This document shows positions 11,479 through 24,200 of a stretch of DNA of 64,000 nt, piece after piece. This DNA comes from Drosophila persimilis (lineage: Eukaryota > Arthropoda > Insecta > Diptera > Drosophilidae): the NCBI RefSeq assembly GCF_003286085.1, contig NW_020825348.1, forward strand, positions 496,001 through 560,000, in the 5' to 3' direction. The translations under genes were made by a program, and so were the position numbers. The notes under the pieces were generated by a model. It ran no database searches. It saw only the letters and a program-made list of their open reading frames with translations, and was not told the origin of the DNA. Positions within the stretch are counted from its first letter, which is position 1. Each line of letters opens with the position of its first letter.

Positions 11479-12426
11479 AAAATCTTTACCGACGCCTGCA
11501 ATAAGGCGCTCGACAAAGCATGCCCCTCTGGCAAGAACAGAGGCCGGAGGAAACCTGAATGGTGGAATCCGAAACTGGATAAACTCCGGAAAGCCTCCCG
11601 GAGACTCTTCAATAAAGCTAACGCTGAGAACGTTGAGCAAAACTGGGCCGAATACAAGGCCAGTCTGTCAATCTACAACAAAGAACTTAGAAAAGCCAAA
11701 CGCGCCTCCTGGCGTAAGTTCTGCAGCGAAATCGAGAGTAACTCAGAAGCCTCGCGCTTGCGCAGAGTTCTCTCGAAAACAACACCCACCCTGGACTACT
11801 TGAAGAACACCGACCAGTCGTGGACTACGTCCAGCGATGAATCGCTAAATCTTCTCCTAAATACTCACTTCCCTGGCTGCGATGAAAACAGACGCAACTA
11901 CTTCGCGCCTCCTGTCGTCTCAAATGCCCTCCTGAGCCTGCTAAGCTAGGAGAACATCTCCTGGGTAATCAGAAGTTTTAAACCTTACAAATCCGCGGGC
12001 CCAGACGGCATTTTCCCTGCCCACCTGATTCACGCGGGACTTAAAGCCATTAACTGGCTCAAAATAATTCAAGAGGGAATCTTTTCCCACGGGTGCATTC
12101 CTGACACCTGGCTTCAGACCAAAGTCGTATTCATACCCAAGGCAGGCAAGCCCTCGCACACTGCCCCAAAAGATTTTAGGCCCATTAGTCTATCGGCTTT
12201 TCTTCTAAAGGCGATGGAACGGCTCCTGGGGCTGCATCTCACAGCGTGTATTCCGTCCAGTCTGATCTCAGACTCCCAGCATGCCTATCGGAAGGGAAGA
12301 TCCACCGAAACGGCCCTACACTCGATCATCGAAGCGTTCCTTAACTTTAAAGAGTACACCCTCGTAGCCTTCCTCGGCATAGAAGGCGCTTTTAACAACA
12401 TCCTTCCGACCGCCATCACGGGCGCA
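11479..12426 (+). mobile_element. LOA plus-strand fragment (ORF2 linker and RT start), B2 unit
   Basis: Repeats 8812-9760 of the same unit. It begins at AAAATCTTTACC (joined after a shared CTT) and ends at the common GGGCGCA/CCTGTTA breakpoint. It carries the TAG (11947-11949) and FLGIEGAF, so it is non-functional. A few single-base differences separate it from the first copy (for example TCGAAAACAAC near 11774). Confidence 0.88.
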
Positions 12427-13156
12427 CCTGTTAAAGGTCAGTCAAAGGCAGTTCCATCCAGAGGCTTGGATCAAAGACTATACAATACCAAGATGTTGCA
12501 TGAGCGACCAAAAAGCTGTTCTATGGCGGGTCCTAACATTAGAACCCAAAAGGCACGAGGGAGCGCGCGGGGTTTCAATTCCCTTTTCGCCTGTACTTCG
12601 TCTCTACCGCGACCCCGCTGCCCATCGGTTTCGTCTGTTCGGCAATTCTGGAATCTCGAGCCTCAGCACCGTCGAAGCGGTGGTCGCGGATCGCCGATTT
12701 CTTTGGAGCGGCACAGTGGGAAAATTCGATTGGAAAATTCTCTATTAGAATTGATCTAAAGCACTCATACAATTTTTTTACTATTTCGGCTGAGTCCCCA
12801 CTGTGCCGCGCCAAAGACATCAGCGACCACGCTGCCCTACGGTTTCGTCACGCAGACGATTCATATTTTGTTTTTGTATTCTTTCTCTTGAGACACACCG
12901 ACTCGACGCTGACCGAGGCATTGACGAAGCCGAGTAGCATTTCCGAGGTGAAGGTAGCGTAAAAGAGAATTGAAGTAATAGACCCGCGCGCCCGTACCAT
13001 GAAGCGTCAAACGAAAATTGAAAAAGAATTTGTTCCTCATGCAACATCTTGGTATTGTATAGTCTTTGCTTGGATGAATTTGGACAAGATCCCTGGTTTG
13101 ATTTCAGACAGGTCCAAAATGTCCGTGAGGAAAGGGGCTCCGAGAAGCCGAAAACT
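12427..13156 (-). mobile_element. Short inverted LOA 3' end with TIR element, B2 unit
   Basis: The minus-strand LOA 3' end (12427-12471 and 13069-13156) surrounds the TIR element. It ends at CCGAAAACT, then jumps to GTACACACCGG of the next LOA 5' UTR. The two parents share AACT at the joint. Confidence 0.85.
12472..13068. mobile_element. TIR element copy 3 (597 bp)
   Basis: Full-length copy with both 33-bp TIRs, both arms of the internal inverted repeat, and CTTGGAT on each side. Confidence 0.85.
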
Positions 13157-13466
13157 GTACACACCGGTGGAAGTGCGACTACACTCTCCCCTTGAGGTCG
13201 GCTGGAAACAGGTCCTGGCACGGTCATGTCTCTGCCAGGATGCTGGCGAATGGTAGTCGGGCGGAGAGAAGAAAACTCTCAGTGAAATTACCCCAATCCA
13301 AGGTGACACTGTTATATGCCGAGGGATGCATGGCCGGGGGGGTGCCCGGTCACTAATATGCGCACTCTGGATACCTGCCGACCTCCAGTTTAAATTAGGC
13401 TTCCCGGGGCAAGCGGGCTATGCCTCGGCTGACCAACCCCTACCCGCCTACTCGTGGGATCAAAAA

Positions 13467-14628
13467 ATGCCAAATATATCAAAAATACATAATAAAAACA
13501 CCGCAAAGGAGCTCGGTACTCCTCTTAAAGTACCGGAGGGACAAGCCAATCCCTCTGTACCAGCGCATGGGAAACCAGGTCCAAAGAAGACGGGGAAGGA
13601 GACTGAGTCGGTCCACCGTCTTCAGGCAGCGGCCGCAGCGAGGGGGGGCCCGAAAAGCCAATCGGGTCCTTCCAAGTCGAGTGGCTCCAAGGGCGAATCG
13701 GAGACCGGGGTGGCTGCCAAGCAGAGCGTAATCGCGGCTGGTAAGCGCACCGGGACCGAAGAACCCATGGGAGCCCCGGCGGGCAGCGTCTCTGCACCAC
13801 GGGGAGGAAAGCCGTCGTACCAGGACAGGAGACGAGCGGCTTTCATCCTGTCCAACGAAGACCCGAACTTCAAGGCGTCAGTACTTCCATTGTTCCAGCC
13901 AGCCAAAGCCGGAAAGGGCGCCGCCAAGGCCCCCAACAAGCGGCAACGCTCAGCGGAGGACCCCGCAAATCAGCCAGGCCAAGCCCAGCAAGCCAAGCGG
14001 GTGAAGACCCACCTCACGAACCGGTCGTTCGCTGAGGTGGCGAGGGGCAAGTTCCTGATCGGTGTCCTGGACAGGGGCGCCGAGGACGGCCATGTCCCTC
14101 GCGATAAGTGGTACCTGGTGGAGAACGAGCTCCAGGACTGGTTCCTACAGGAACTGGAGGAGAACGGCGGACCACCGCCAAAATGTGAGGACGCAGGGTG
14201 GCATCAAGGCAAGGTGAAAGCCATCGCCTGCCAAAACGCTCTGCGGCCCTCTACATGAAGGCTCTGAAAGAGGTCTACCCAGGGGCGAAACTGGAGGCTG
14301 GAGGCTGGATGGGAGGATGTTCCCAGCCGCCCGAGAGCCAGAGCATGGGTATCGGCAAAACCTGCAGAGCCTGAGAAAATCCTCAGGCTACTGCAGGTCT
14401 GCAACCCGCACCTTACCACAGCCGATTGGAAGGTGGCCAAGGTAGACGATGTCGGACGACATCCTGGACGACTACGCGTTCGACGAGAGCGACCTAGCCA
14501 GAGGTCTCAGCCACATCGTTGTCGGGGAGGAGCTGGATTCCCCCGACAGCGATCTAGAAGCAACAATGGTGGAGGTGAGCCTCAGGAATATCACTGACGA
14601 TCCTGCAGATAAACCTCCACCATTGTAA
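13467..14628 (+). pseudogene. LOA ORF1, A3 copy
   Basis: Starts at ATG 13467. Shares every A1 lesion: frameshift near 14235, duplicated GGAGGCT near 14290-14305, and the 236-bp deletion that fuses GGTAGA to CGATGTCGG. Acidic C-terminus and TAA 14626-14628 are kept. Confidence 0.8.
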
Positions 14629-16323
14629 GGCAGCATGCGCTGCTCTACTGCTCCACCTGGCCAAGGGTGGAGCCGACATAGTCCTCATTCAGGAGCCCTG
14701 GATCCTCGGAAACAGGGTCTCCGGTCTGAGGACTTCTGACTACAAGCTATACGTAGCTGAAACCGCAGGTAAAAGTCGTACCTGCATTCTTGCAAAAAGA
14801 GAGTTGCACTTATTTTTGCTCCCAAATTTCAGCAATGAAGACCACACCGCAGTGAGCCTCGAAGGCCAGGAGCGCTCACTGAGGATCTGCTCCGCATACA
14901 TGGGGCATGATCAACCAGACCCCCCTCCACACGCGCCTCTTCGGGCTCTAATCGCAGAATGTTCGGCCAAAGACATCGGCCTAATTGTGGGGTGCGACGC
15001 CAATGCACATCACTGTCAGTGGGGAAGCAATGACACAAACGAAAGGGGTGAGTACCTTTTCAATTATTTACTGACCACTCAGATGATCTTATTAAGCCGG
15101 GGTAGTGATCCCACCTTTATTATTAAAAACCGCAAGGAGGTCCTGGACCTCACACTTGCCTCTCATGAGATTCAGAGTAACATTGTATGCTGGAGGGTCC
15201 TGGAAGATCACTCCTTCTCGGACCACAGGTACGTGGAAACTGTTTTCTCCTTCTCAGTACCGAAGCCAGTTCGTTTCCGGAACATCAGGCGGACAAACTG
15301 GACTCGATACTCTGATTACCTCTGTCGTGTTCTCCCCGAGCCCCCATCTCCACGGAGGCCACGACCCGTCTTCTTAAAATCTTTACCGACGCCTGCAATA
15401 AGGCGCTCGACAAAGCATGCCCCTCTGGCAAGAACAGAGGCCGGAGGAAACCTGAATGGTGGAATCCGAAACTGGATAAACTCCGGAAAGCCTCCCGGAG
15501 ACTCTTCAATAAAGCTAAAGCTGAGAACGTTGAGCAAAACTGGGCCGAATACAAGGCCAGTCTGTCAATCTACAACAAAGAACTTAGAAAAGCCAAACGC
15601 GCCTCCTGGCGTAAGTTCTGCAGCGAAATCGAGAGTAACTCAGAAGCCTCGCGCTTGCGCAGAGTTCTCTCGAAGACAACACCCACCCTGGACTACTTGA
15701 AGAACACCGACCAGTCGTGGACTACGTCCAGCGATGAATCGCTAAATCTTCTCCTAAATACTCACTTCCCTGGCTGCGATGAAAACAGACGCAACTACTT
15801 CGCGCCTCCTGTCGTCTCAAATGCCCTCCTGAGCCTGCTAAGCTAGGAGAACATCTCCTGGGCAATCAGAAGTTTTAAACCTTACAAATCCGCGGGCCCA
15901 GACGGCATTTTCCCTGCCCACCTGATTCACGCGGGACTTAAAGCCATTAACTGGCTCAAAATAATTCAAGAGGGAATCTTTTCCCACGGGTGCATTCCTG
16001 ACACCTGGCTTCAGACCAAAGTCGTATTCATACCCAAGGCAGGCAAGCCCTCGCACACTGCCCCAAAAGATTTTAGGCCCATTAGTCTATCGGCTTTTCT
16101 TCTAAAGGCGATGGAACGGCTCCTGGGGCTGCATCTCACAGCGTGTATTCCGTCCAGTCTGATCTCAGACTCCCAGCATGCCTATCGGAAGGGAAGATCC
16201 ACCGAAACGGCCCTACACTCGATCATCGAAGCGTTCCTTAACTTTAAAGAGTACACCCTCGTAGCCTTCCTCGGCATAGAAGGCGCTTTTAACAACATCC
16301 TTCCGACCGCCATCACGGGCGCA
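14579..16323 (+). pseudogene. LOA ORF2 5' part, A3 copy
   Basis: Endonuclease motifs, frameshift near 15300-15370, TAG 15844-15846 and motif A FLGIEGAF as in the other left copies. GGGCAATC near 15860 matches the rightmost copy instead of GGGTAATC in A1 and B2, a sign of exchange between units. Confidence 0.85.
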
Positions 16324-18769
16324 CCTGTTAAAGGTCAGTCAAAGGCAGTTCCATCCAGAGGCTTGGATCAAAGACTATACAATACCAAGATGTTGCATGA
16401 GCGACCAAAAAGCTGTTCTATGGCGGGTCCTAACATTAGAACCCAAAAGGCACGAGGGAGCGCGCGGGGTTTCAATTCCCTTTTCGCCTGTACTTCGTCT
16501 CTACCGCGACCCCGCTGCCCATCGGTTTCGTCTGTTCGGCAATTCTGGAATCTCGAGCCTCAGCACCGTCGAAGCGGTGGTCGCGGATCGCCGATTTCTT
16601 TGGAGCGGCACAGTGGGAAAATTCGATTGGAAAATTCTCTATTAGAATTGATCTAAAGCACTCATACAATTTTTTTACTATTTCGGCTGAGTTCCCACTG
16701 TGCCGCGCCAAAGACATCAGCGACCACGCTGCCCTACGGTTTCGGCACGCAGACGATTCATATTTTGTTTTTGTATTCTTTCTCTTGAGACACACCGACT
16801 CGACGCTGACCGAGGCATTGACGAAGCCGAGTAGCATTTCCGAGGCGAAGGTAGCGTAAAAGAGAATTGAAGTAATAGACCCGCGCGCCCGTACCATGAA
16901 GCGTCAAACGAAAATTGAAAAAGAATTTGTTCCTCATGCAACATCTTGGTATTGTATAGTCTTTGCTTGGATGAATTTGGACAAGATCCCTGGTTTGATT
17001 TCAGACAGGTCCAAAATGTCCGTGAGGAAAGGGGCTCCGAGAAGCCGAAAACTACTGATTCCTCGTCTTCCTCGTCGCGACAATTCCTGCAGAAGTCATT
17101 GTGATGGGTTGACAGTATAAAGGCGTGAGTGCCGATCTGCCGGTGTCCCGTGATGGTTCGAGTAACTGCAAAGCACTGTGCTCTGCTGAGCCTATACAGC
17201 CCTGCCAAGCGCTTCTTCGATCGATATGGCCATATCGATCTCGAGAGGAAATTGTTTACTGCCATCTCCTATTTGCACTTTGCTCGAATATTTCGTGCAT
17301 AAGAAGCCGGATCCCTCTCTGATAAGAGAGAAATCGTAGGGCCCTGCCTGGCTAGCTCGTCGGTGGCATTATTCCCCACGATGTCCCTATAACCGGGTAA
17401 GGAAAATATCTTACTGCTCTGCGATCTCGACGAGAATATTGAGCATAAAGCTTTAGTAGGTGCTTGGCTGTCTGAGGAGACAAACACTAAATGCATGTCT
17501 AGGGTAGTTTGGAGACAGCGGAAATGGCCTCTTTGATGGCCTCAAGCTCCGCTTGGAACACACTACAGTGATCCAGGAGCTTGAAGCAATAACTGATGCC
17601 GTCTAGCTTTGAGCCATCAGTGTAAAAGTGGTTCGCCCATCTCCCAGTCCTCCCTAAGTGGGATTGAATAGGGAATACAGTAATCCGTTCTCGTTGGTAA
17701 CTGCGAGAGTCAAGTCAGGATTACTGAGTTTCTAGTACATAGTTTGGCTTCTCTCATTCTGAGGGCGGAAAGTGTTGCAACCTTCTTTCCCATGAGATCT
17801 GCGAGAAGGAGGTCTAGCACGGTATCCAGGGCTTCACCTGGAGTAGTGCGTAGTCCGTCAGTTGCGCATAGCTCTGACATGCGATAGACTCTACAAAGTT
17901 TGTTGAAACAAGTTTTTTTTGTCTAGTGCTGGCTACTATACCACCACTCCATAAAGCATGGTTGGTCGTTTGATGGCGGTATATAGCCACCGAATTAATT
18001 ACACTGTCATTCCCCATTTTAGTTAGAGGATTTTTCTACAGGTATAGAGGGCTACTGTGGCCTTCTTTACGCTATACTCTATGCTAATTTTTCAATCGAG
18101 CTTTCTGTCGAGGATCAGGCCAAGATACTTCGCATTGTTGCTTAGGGCTAGCGCTTCCCCACAGAGTTTTGGGGAAGTCAGTGTCGGAATTTTTTACTTT
18201 CTGGCGTAGAGCATCGTTCCGTTTTCGACGTGTTAACACCTAACTCGCACCCTTTATCTCCCACAGTAGTAGGGGAGAGACGAAGCCGCCTTGCTGTGTA
18301 CCTCTGCGGACTAATGGTGGACCGGGAATCGTTAGTGCACCCGTGATGGCGGTCTGGAGGATGTTATTATAGGCGCTGTCTATGTCGAGGAAGGCTACCA
18401 GGGATTAATCCTTGGTCTGAAGCCAGGTGGCAGAGATATACCCGTCTTTTTGTACAACGTGGATCAGTTGGGCAAGGCTGATGCTATCTGGTCGCGCAGA
18501 CTTGTAGTGCTTAAAGCTATTGATCGCCCAGGATATGTTCTCCTGGTTCAGGTTCAGGATAGCATTTGAGGCAACGGAAGAAGACGCGAAGTAGTTGGGA
18601 AGTGTGTGTTAAGGAGAAGATTTAGCAACTTATTGCTTGACGTTGTCCAAGACAGGTCGGCGTTCTTCAGGTAGCCCAGGGTTGGTGTTGTCTTTGAGAG
18701 AACTTCTGAGTTATTTTCGATTTCGGTACAGAATTTACGCCATGAGGCCGTTTGGTTTTCCTAAGTTCT
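16324..18769 (-). mobile_element. Inverted LOA 3' half, A3 unit
   Basis: Full-length version of the minus-strand remnant, TIR element at 16369-16965. It runs to CTAAGTTCTA at 18769, where DINE-1 starts. RNase H-derived sequence is at 17269-17496 (minus strand) and RT-derived sequence at about 18040-18760, all with stops and shifts. Confidence 0.85.
16369..16965. mobile_element. TIR element copy 4 (597 bp)
   Basis: Full-length, with CTTGGAT at 16362-16368 and 16966-16972. GAGTTCCCACTG near 16690 differs by one base from GAGTCCCCACTG elsewhere, inside the right arm of the internal inverted repeat. Confidence 0.85.
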
Positions 18770-19225
18770 AAGTAGGTGAACGTTATGAGTTACTGCTGCG
18801 ACCGCAGCTCTACATTTATACCCGATACATAGTGTGGCTACATTGAGCGACAAAGATTGCGTGCCGGAGCGACAGAAAACGTGTCTGAACGTGTCGTCGG
18901 GCGCTGCGTAGCCACTGCAAATTGATTTGTTCCTTTTGGCTATACAAATTATACGATCTGATCCAAATTCTGCAATCTGTTAGATGTAGTCATTATCTAT
19001 GATTTTCGTTGCCCTAGCACTTATAGTCTTTGGGCACTAGGCGCTCATAAGGACGGACAGACGGAGAGACGGATATGGCTCAATCGACTCGACTACTTAT
19101 TAATGCTCATCAGGAATAAACATATAGACTTTATCGGGTCGGAAACGTTTCCTTCTGGACGTTACACACATCCATTTTCACCACAAATCTAAAATAGCCC
19201 TATGCTCATTTTGAGTATAGGGTAT
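18770..19225 (+). mobile_element. DINE-1-like fragment, A3 unit
   Basis: Same as 5600-6055, with single-base changes (GATTTTCG for GATTGTCG near 19002). Ends GAGTATAGGGTAT. Confidence 0.8.
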
Positions 19226-19357
19226 AAAAACATGTTACCACTATCCTTGGTATCAATGGCGCCTTCACTGATTCGACTTTTTTTTTCACAGATTTTTTTT
19301 TCGATAGTGGTAAAAAATCCACTATTGAAGGATTATATGTATATTATATATGTATGT
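19226..19357. other. AT-rich spacer and 5' LOA target-site duplication
   Basis: No gene. Holds the TTACCACTATC / GATAGTGGTAA inverted repeat and ends with TATATGTATGT (19347-19357), matched by 24897-24907 beyond the 3' end of the complete LOA. Slightly longer T/C tract than the A1-B2 spacer. Confidence 0.7.
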
Positions 19358-19839
19358 GGCCGTCAGCCATCGGGTGCTACAGGGGGACAAACAGATGACG
19401 GGTCGGCTCGCACAACTATAAACTCGGAACTGAGGCGCAGCGGCTCCGGTTAGTAATAGCCGGTGAGGCCTGCGTCCCACACCACCCAGAACACAGAGGG
19501 TTGCGAGCGAACCGTCACCCGCCGTAACTGTACACACCGGTGGAAGTGCGACTACACTCTCCCCTTGAGGTCGGCTGGAAACAGGTCCTGGCACGGTCAT
19601 GTCTCTGCCAGGATGCTGGCGAATGGTAGTCGGGCGGAGAGAAGAAAACTCTCAGTGAAATTACCCCAATCCAAGGTGACACTGTTATATGCCGAGGGAT
19701 GCATGGCCGGGGGGGTGCCCGGTCACTAATATGCGCACTCTGGATACCTGCCGACCTCCAGTTTAAATTAGGCTTCCCGGGGCAAGCGGGCTATGCCTCG
19801 GCTGACCAACCCCTACCCGCCTACTCGTGGGATCAAAAA

Positions 19840-21233
19840 ATGCCAAATATATCAAAAATACATAATAAAAACACCGCAAAGGAGCTCGGTACTCCTCTTA
19901 AAGTACCGGAGGGACAAGCCAATCCCTCTGTACCAGCGCCTGGGAAACCAGGTCCAAAGAAGACGGGGAAGGAGACTGAGTCGGTCCACCGTCTTCAGGC
20001 AGCGGCCGCAGCGAGGGGGGGCCCGAAAAGCCAATCGGGTCCTTCCAAGTCGAGTCCAAGGGCGAATCGGAGACCGGGGTGGCTGCCAAGCAGAGCGTAA
20101 TCGCGGCTGGTAAGCGCACCGGGACCGAAGAACCCATGGGAGCCCCGGCGGGCAGCGTCTCTGCACCACGGGGAGGAAAGCCGTCGTACCAGGACAGGAG
20201 ACGAGCGGCTTTCATCCTGTCCAACGAAGACCCGAACTTCAAGGCGTCAGTACTTCCATTGTTCCAGCCAGCCAAAGCCGGAAAGGGCGCCGCCAAGGCC
20301 CCCAACAAGCGGCAACGCTCAGCGGAGGACCCCGCAAATCAGCCAGGCCAAGCCCAGCAAGCCAAGCGGGTGAAGACCCACCTCACGAACCGGTCGTTCG
20401 CTGAGGTGGCGAGGGGCAAGATCCTGATCGGTGTCCTGGACAGGGGCGCCGAGGATGGCCATGTCCCTCGCGATAAGTGGTACCTGGTGGAGAACGAGCT
20501 CCAGGACCGGTTCCTACAGGAACTGGAGGAGAAGGGCGGACCACCGCCAAAATGTGAGGACGCAGGGTGGCATCAAGGCAAGGTGAAAGCCATCGCCTGC
20601 CAAAACGCTCTGCGGCCCTCTACATGAAGGCTCTGAAAGAGGTCTACCCAGGGGCGAAACTGGAGGCTGGAGGCTGGATGGGAGGATGTTCCCAGCCGCC
20701 CGAGAGCCAGAGCATGGGTATCGGCAAAACCTGCAGAGCCTGAGAAAATCCTCAGGCTACTGCAGGTCTGCAACCCGCACCTTACCACAGCCGATTGGAA
20801 GGTGGCCAAGGTAGAGGACATCCAGGGGCAGAGGCGCCAGATTATCCTCGTCCTAAATGAGGAGTCGCTAGAGCCCCTCGCCAAAACGGACGGTGTGGTC
20901 GACTACTGGTACAAAAAGGTCACCATTACCACCTATAAGTCGGATCGCAAGGGCAGGCAAGCGGAGGTTAAGCCAGACCCGGAGCTGCCGAAGATCCCGA
21001 AAGAGGGGGCCTCGTGCGAGGAAGACAATCCGGCGTCGGATGCGGCGTCCATGATGTCGGACGACATCCTGGACGACTACGCGTTCGACGAGAGCGACCT
21101 AGCCAGAGGTCTCAGCCACATCGTTGTCGGGGAGGAGCTGGATTCCCCCGACAGCGATCTAGAAGCAACAATGGTGGAGGTGAGCCTCAGGAATATCACT
21201 GACGATCCTGCAGATAAACCTCCACCATTGTAA
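19840..21233 (+). pseudogene. LOA ORF1, complete-element copy
   Basis: Starts at ATG 19840. A 4-bp deletion (GTCGAGTCCAAGG for GTCGAGTGGCTCC...) near 20055 shifts the frame and gives an early stop at 20098-20100; this is private to this copy. The frame is open again 20079-20627. It shares the family frameshift near 20605 and the GGAGGCT duplication near 20660. The C-terminal part 20802-21233 is open and keeps the region lost in A units. Confidence 0.8.
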
Positions 21234-24200
21234 GGCAGCATGCGCTGCTCTACTGCTCCACCTGGCCAAGGGTGGAGCCGACATAGTCCTCATTCAGGAG
21301 CCCTGGATCCTCGGAAACAGGGTCTCCGGTCTGAGGACTTCTGACTACAAGCTATACGTAGCTGAAACCGCAGGTAAAAGTCGTACCTGCATTCTTGCAA
21401 AAAGAGAGTTGCACTTATTTTTGCTCCCAAATTTCAGCAATGAAGACCACACCGCAGTGAGCCTCGAAGGCCAGGAGCGCTCACTGAGGATCTGCTCCGC
21501 ATACATGGGGCATGATCAACCAGACCCCCCTCCACACGCGCCTCTTCGGGCTCTAATCGCAGAATGTTCGGCCAAAGACATCGGCCTAATTGTGGGGTGC
21601 GACGCCAATGCACATCACTGTCAGTGGGGAAGCAATGACACAAACGAAAGGGGTGAGTACCTTTTCAATTATTTACTGACCACTCAGATGATCTTATTAA
21701 GCCGGGGTAGTGATCCCACCTTTATTATTAAAAACCGCAAGGAGGTCCTGGACCTCACACTTGCCTCTCATGAGATTCAGAGTAACATTGTATGCTGGAG
21801 GGTCCTGGAAGATCACTCCTTCTCGGACCACAGGTACGTGGAAACTGTTTTCTCCTTCTCAGTACCGAAGCCAGTTCGTTTCCGGAACATCAGGCGGACA
21901 AACTGGACTCGATACTCTGATTACCTCTGTCGTGTTCTCCCCGAGCCCCCATCTCCACGGAGGCCACGACCCGTCTTCTTAAAATCTTTACCGACGCCTG
22001 CAATAAGGCGCTCGACAAAGCATGCCCCTCTGGCAAGAACAGAGGCCGGAGGAAACCTGAATGGTGGAATCCGAAACTGGATAAACTCCGGAAAGCCTCC
22101 CGGAGACTCTTCAATAAAGCTAAAGCTGAGAACGTTGAGCAAAACTGGGCCGAATACAAGGCCAGTCTGTCAATCTACAACAAAGAACTTAGAAAACGCC
22201 AAACGCGCCTCCTGGCGTAAGTTCTGCAGCGAAATCGAGAGTAACTCAGAAGCCTCGCGCTTGCGCAGAGTTCTCTCGAAGACAACACCCACCCTGGACT
22301 ACTTGAAGAACACCGACCAGTCGTGGACTACGTCCAGCGATGAATCGCTAAATCTTCTCCTAAATACTCACTTCCCTGGCTGCGATGAAAACAGACGCAA
22401 CTACTTCGCGCCTCCTGTCGTCTCAAATGCCCTCCTGAGCCTGCTAAGCTAGGAGAACATCTCCTGGGCAATCAGAAGTTTTAAACCTTACAAATCCGCG
22501 GGCCCAGACGGCATTTTCCCTGCCCAACTGATTCACGCGGGACACAAAGCCATTAACTGGCTCAAAATAATTTACGAGGGAATCTTCTCCCACGGGTGCA
22601 TTCCTGACACCTGGCTTCAGACCAAAGTCGTATTCATACCCAAGGCAGGCAAGCCCTCGCACACTGCCCCAAAAGATTTCAGACCCATAAGTCTATCGTC
22701 TTTTCTTCTAAAGGCGATGGAGCGGCTCCTGGGGCTGCATCTAACGGCGTGCATTCCGTCCAGTCTGATCTCAGACTCCCAGCATGCCTATCGGAAGGGA
22801 AGATCCACCGAAACGGCCCTACACTCGATCACATCGATCATCGAAGCGTCCCTTAACTTTAAGGAGTACACCCTAGTAGCCTTCCTCGACATAGAAGGCG
22901 CCTTTAACAACATCCTTCCGACCGCCATCACGGGCGCACTGACGGATCTGGGCGTTGACTCCAGGACGGTGAGCCTGATCGATCAGATGCTACAATGCAG
23001 GACGGTTGAGGCATCACTGGGGACGTCAACGTGTACCAGATTTGTCAGCAGAGGCACACCGCAGGGCGGAGTCCTCTCGCCCCTCCTATGGAACGTGGCA
23101 GTGAACACACTGCTGCGGGAGATAGAGGGGGGTGGCTGCCGTGTGGTGGCGTACGCGGACGACGTTGCCATAGCATTCTCCGGAAAATTTCCGCAGACGT
23201 TGTGTGAGTGCATGACAAGTACTCTCACGAAAATGTCGAAATGGGCAGAAAAATGCGGGTTAGGCGTCAACACGTCTAAAACGGAACTGGTGCTTTTCAC
23301 TAGGAAGTACAAAGTTCCGGCACTGATTCCCCCAAGACTATGTGGGGAAACGCTAGTCTTCAGCAACAACGCCAAGTATCTTGGCCTAATCCTCGATAGA
23401 AAGCTCGATTGGAAATTGAGCATAGAGGATAGAGTAAAGAAGGCCACAGTGGCCCTCTATACTTGCAGGAAAGCCATCGGACTAAAATGGGGAATGACCC
23501 CCTATATAGTTCGGTGGCTCTACACCGCCATCATACGACCAATCATGCTCTATGGAGTGGTGGTATGGTGGCCAGCCTTGGACAAAAGGACAGGCCTCAA
23601 TAAACTCAGCAGAGTTCAACGCATGGCAGAGCTATGCATAACTGGCGGGCTACGCACTACTCCAGGGGAAGCCCTGGATACTGTGCTGGACCTCCTCCCT
23701 GTTGATCTAATGGGAAAGAAGGTGGCAACACTTTCCGCCCTCCGAATGAGAGAAGCCAGACTGTGGAAAGCATCCGCGGTTGGGCACTCGGGAATCCTGA
23801 TGAGACTCCCGCAATTACCAGAGAGCACAGATTACTGTATTCCTAGTGATCACCTCTCGACGCCCTTCCAGGTATCAATCTCACCTAGCGAGGACTGGGA
23901 GATGGGCGAACCAGGACCTGCAAAGGCGGTTCCCTTCTACACTGATGGCTTAAAGCTAGACGGCCGCGTGGGAGGCGGAGTCTACTGCAGCGGGCTGAAA
24001 ATCAGTCATTGCTTCAGGCTCCCGGACCACTGTAATGTGTTCCAAGCGGAGATTGCAGCCATCAAGGAGGCCATTTTTATCGTCTCCAAACTACGTCTAG
24101 ACACGCACTTAGTGTGCGTTTTTTCGGACAGCCAAGCGGCTATTAAAGCTCTAGGCTCAATATCGTCGAACTCAGCGACAGTAAATGACTGCCGCAGGTT

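Larger units (their letters stand above)
6186..13156. repeat. Left array, unit B2 (rearranged)
   Basis: This unit opens with a full LOA 5' end behind its target-site duplication. ORF1 lacks the 236-bp deletion of A units. It is about 430 bp longer than an A unit, since the minus-strand LOA is cut at 11478 and fused to a second plus-strand LOA fragment (11479-12426) that repeats the endonuclease/RT region and carries a second TIR element. It has no DINE-1 or spacer at its right end; it is fused directly to unit A3 at 13156/13157. Confidence 0.85.
13157..16323 (+). mobile_element. LOA-like element, A3 copy, both ends broken
   Basis: Same structure as 1-3153, including the 236-bp ORF1 deletion (about 14447) and the RT breakpoint (16323/16324). 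Single-base differences from A1 include a Pro-to-His (CCTGGG to CATGGG near 13567) and Arg-to-Trp change in ORF1. Confidence 0.9.
13157..19357. repeat. Left array, unit A3
   Basis: Second visible A unit, near-identical to 1-6185 at an offset of 13,170. It shows the 5'-truncated start of A units: LOA sequence begins at GTACACACCGG, about 172 bases downstream of the true 5' end. Confidence 0.9.
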
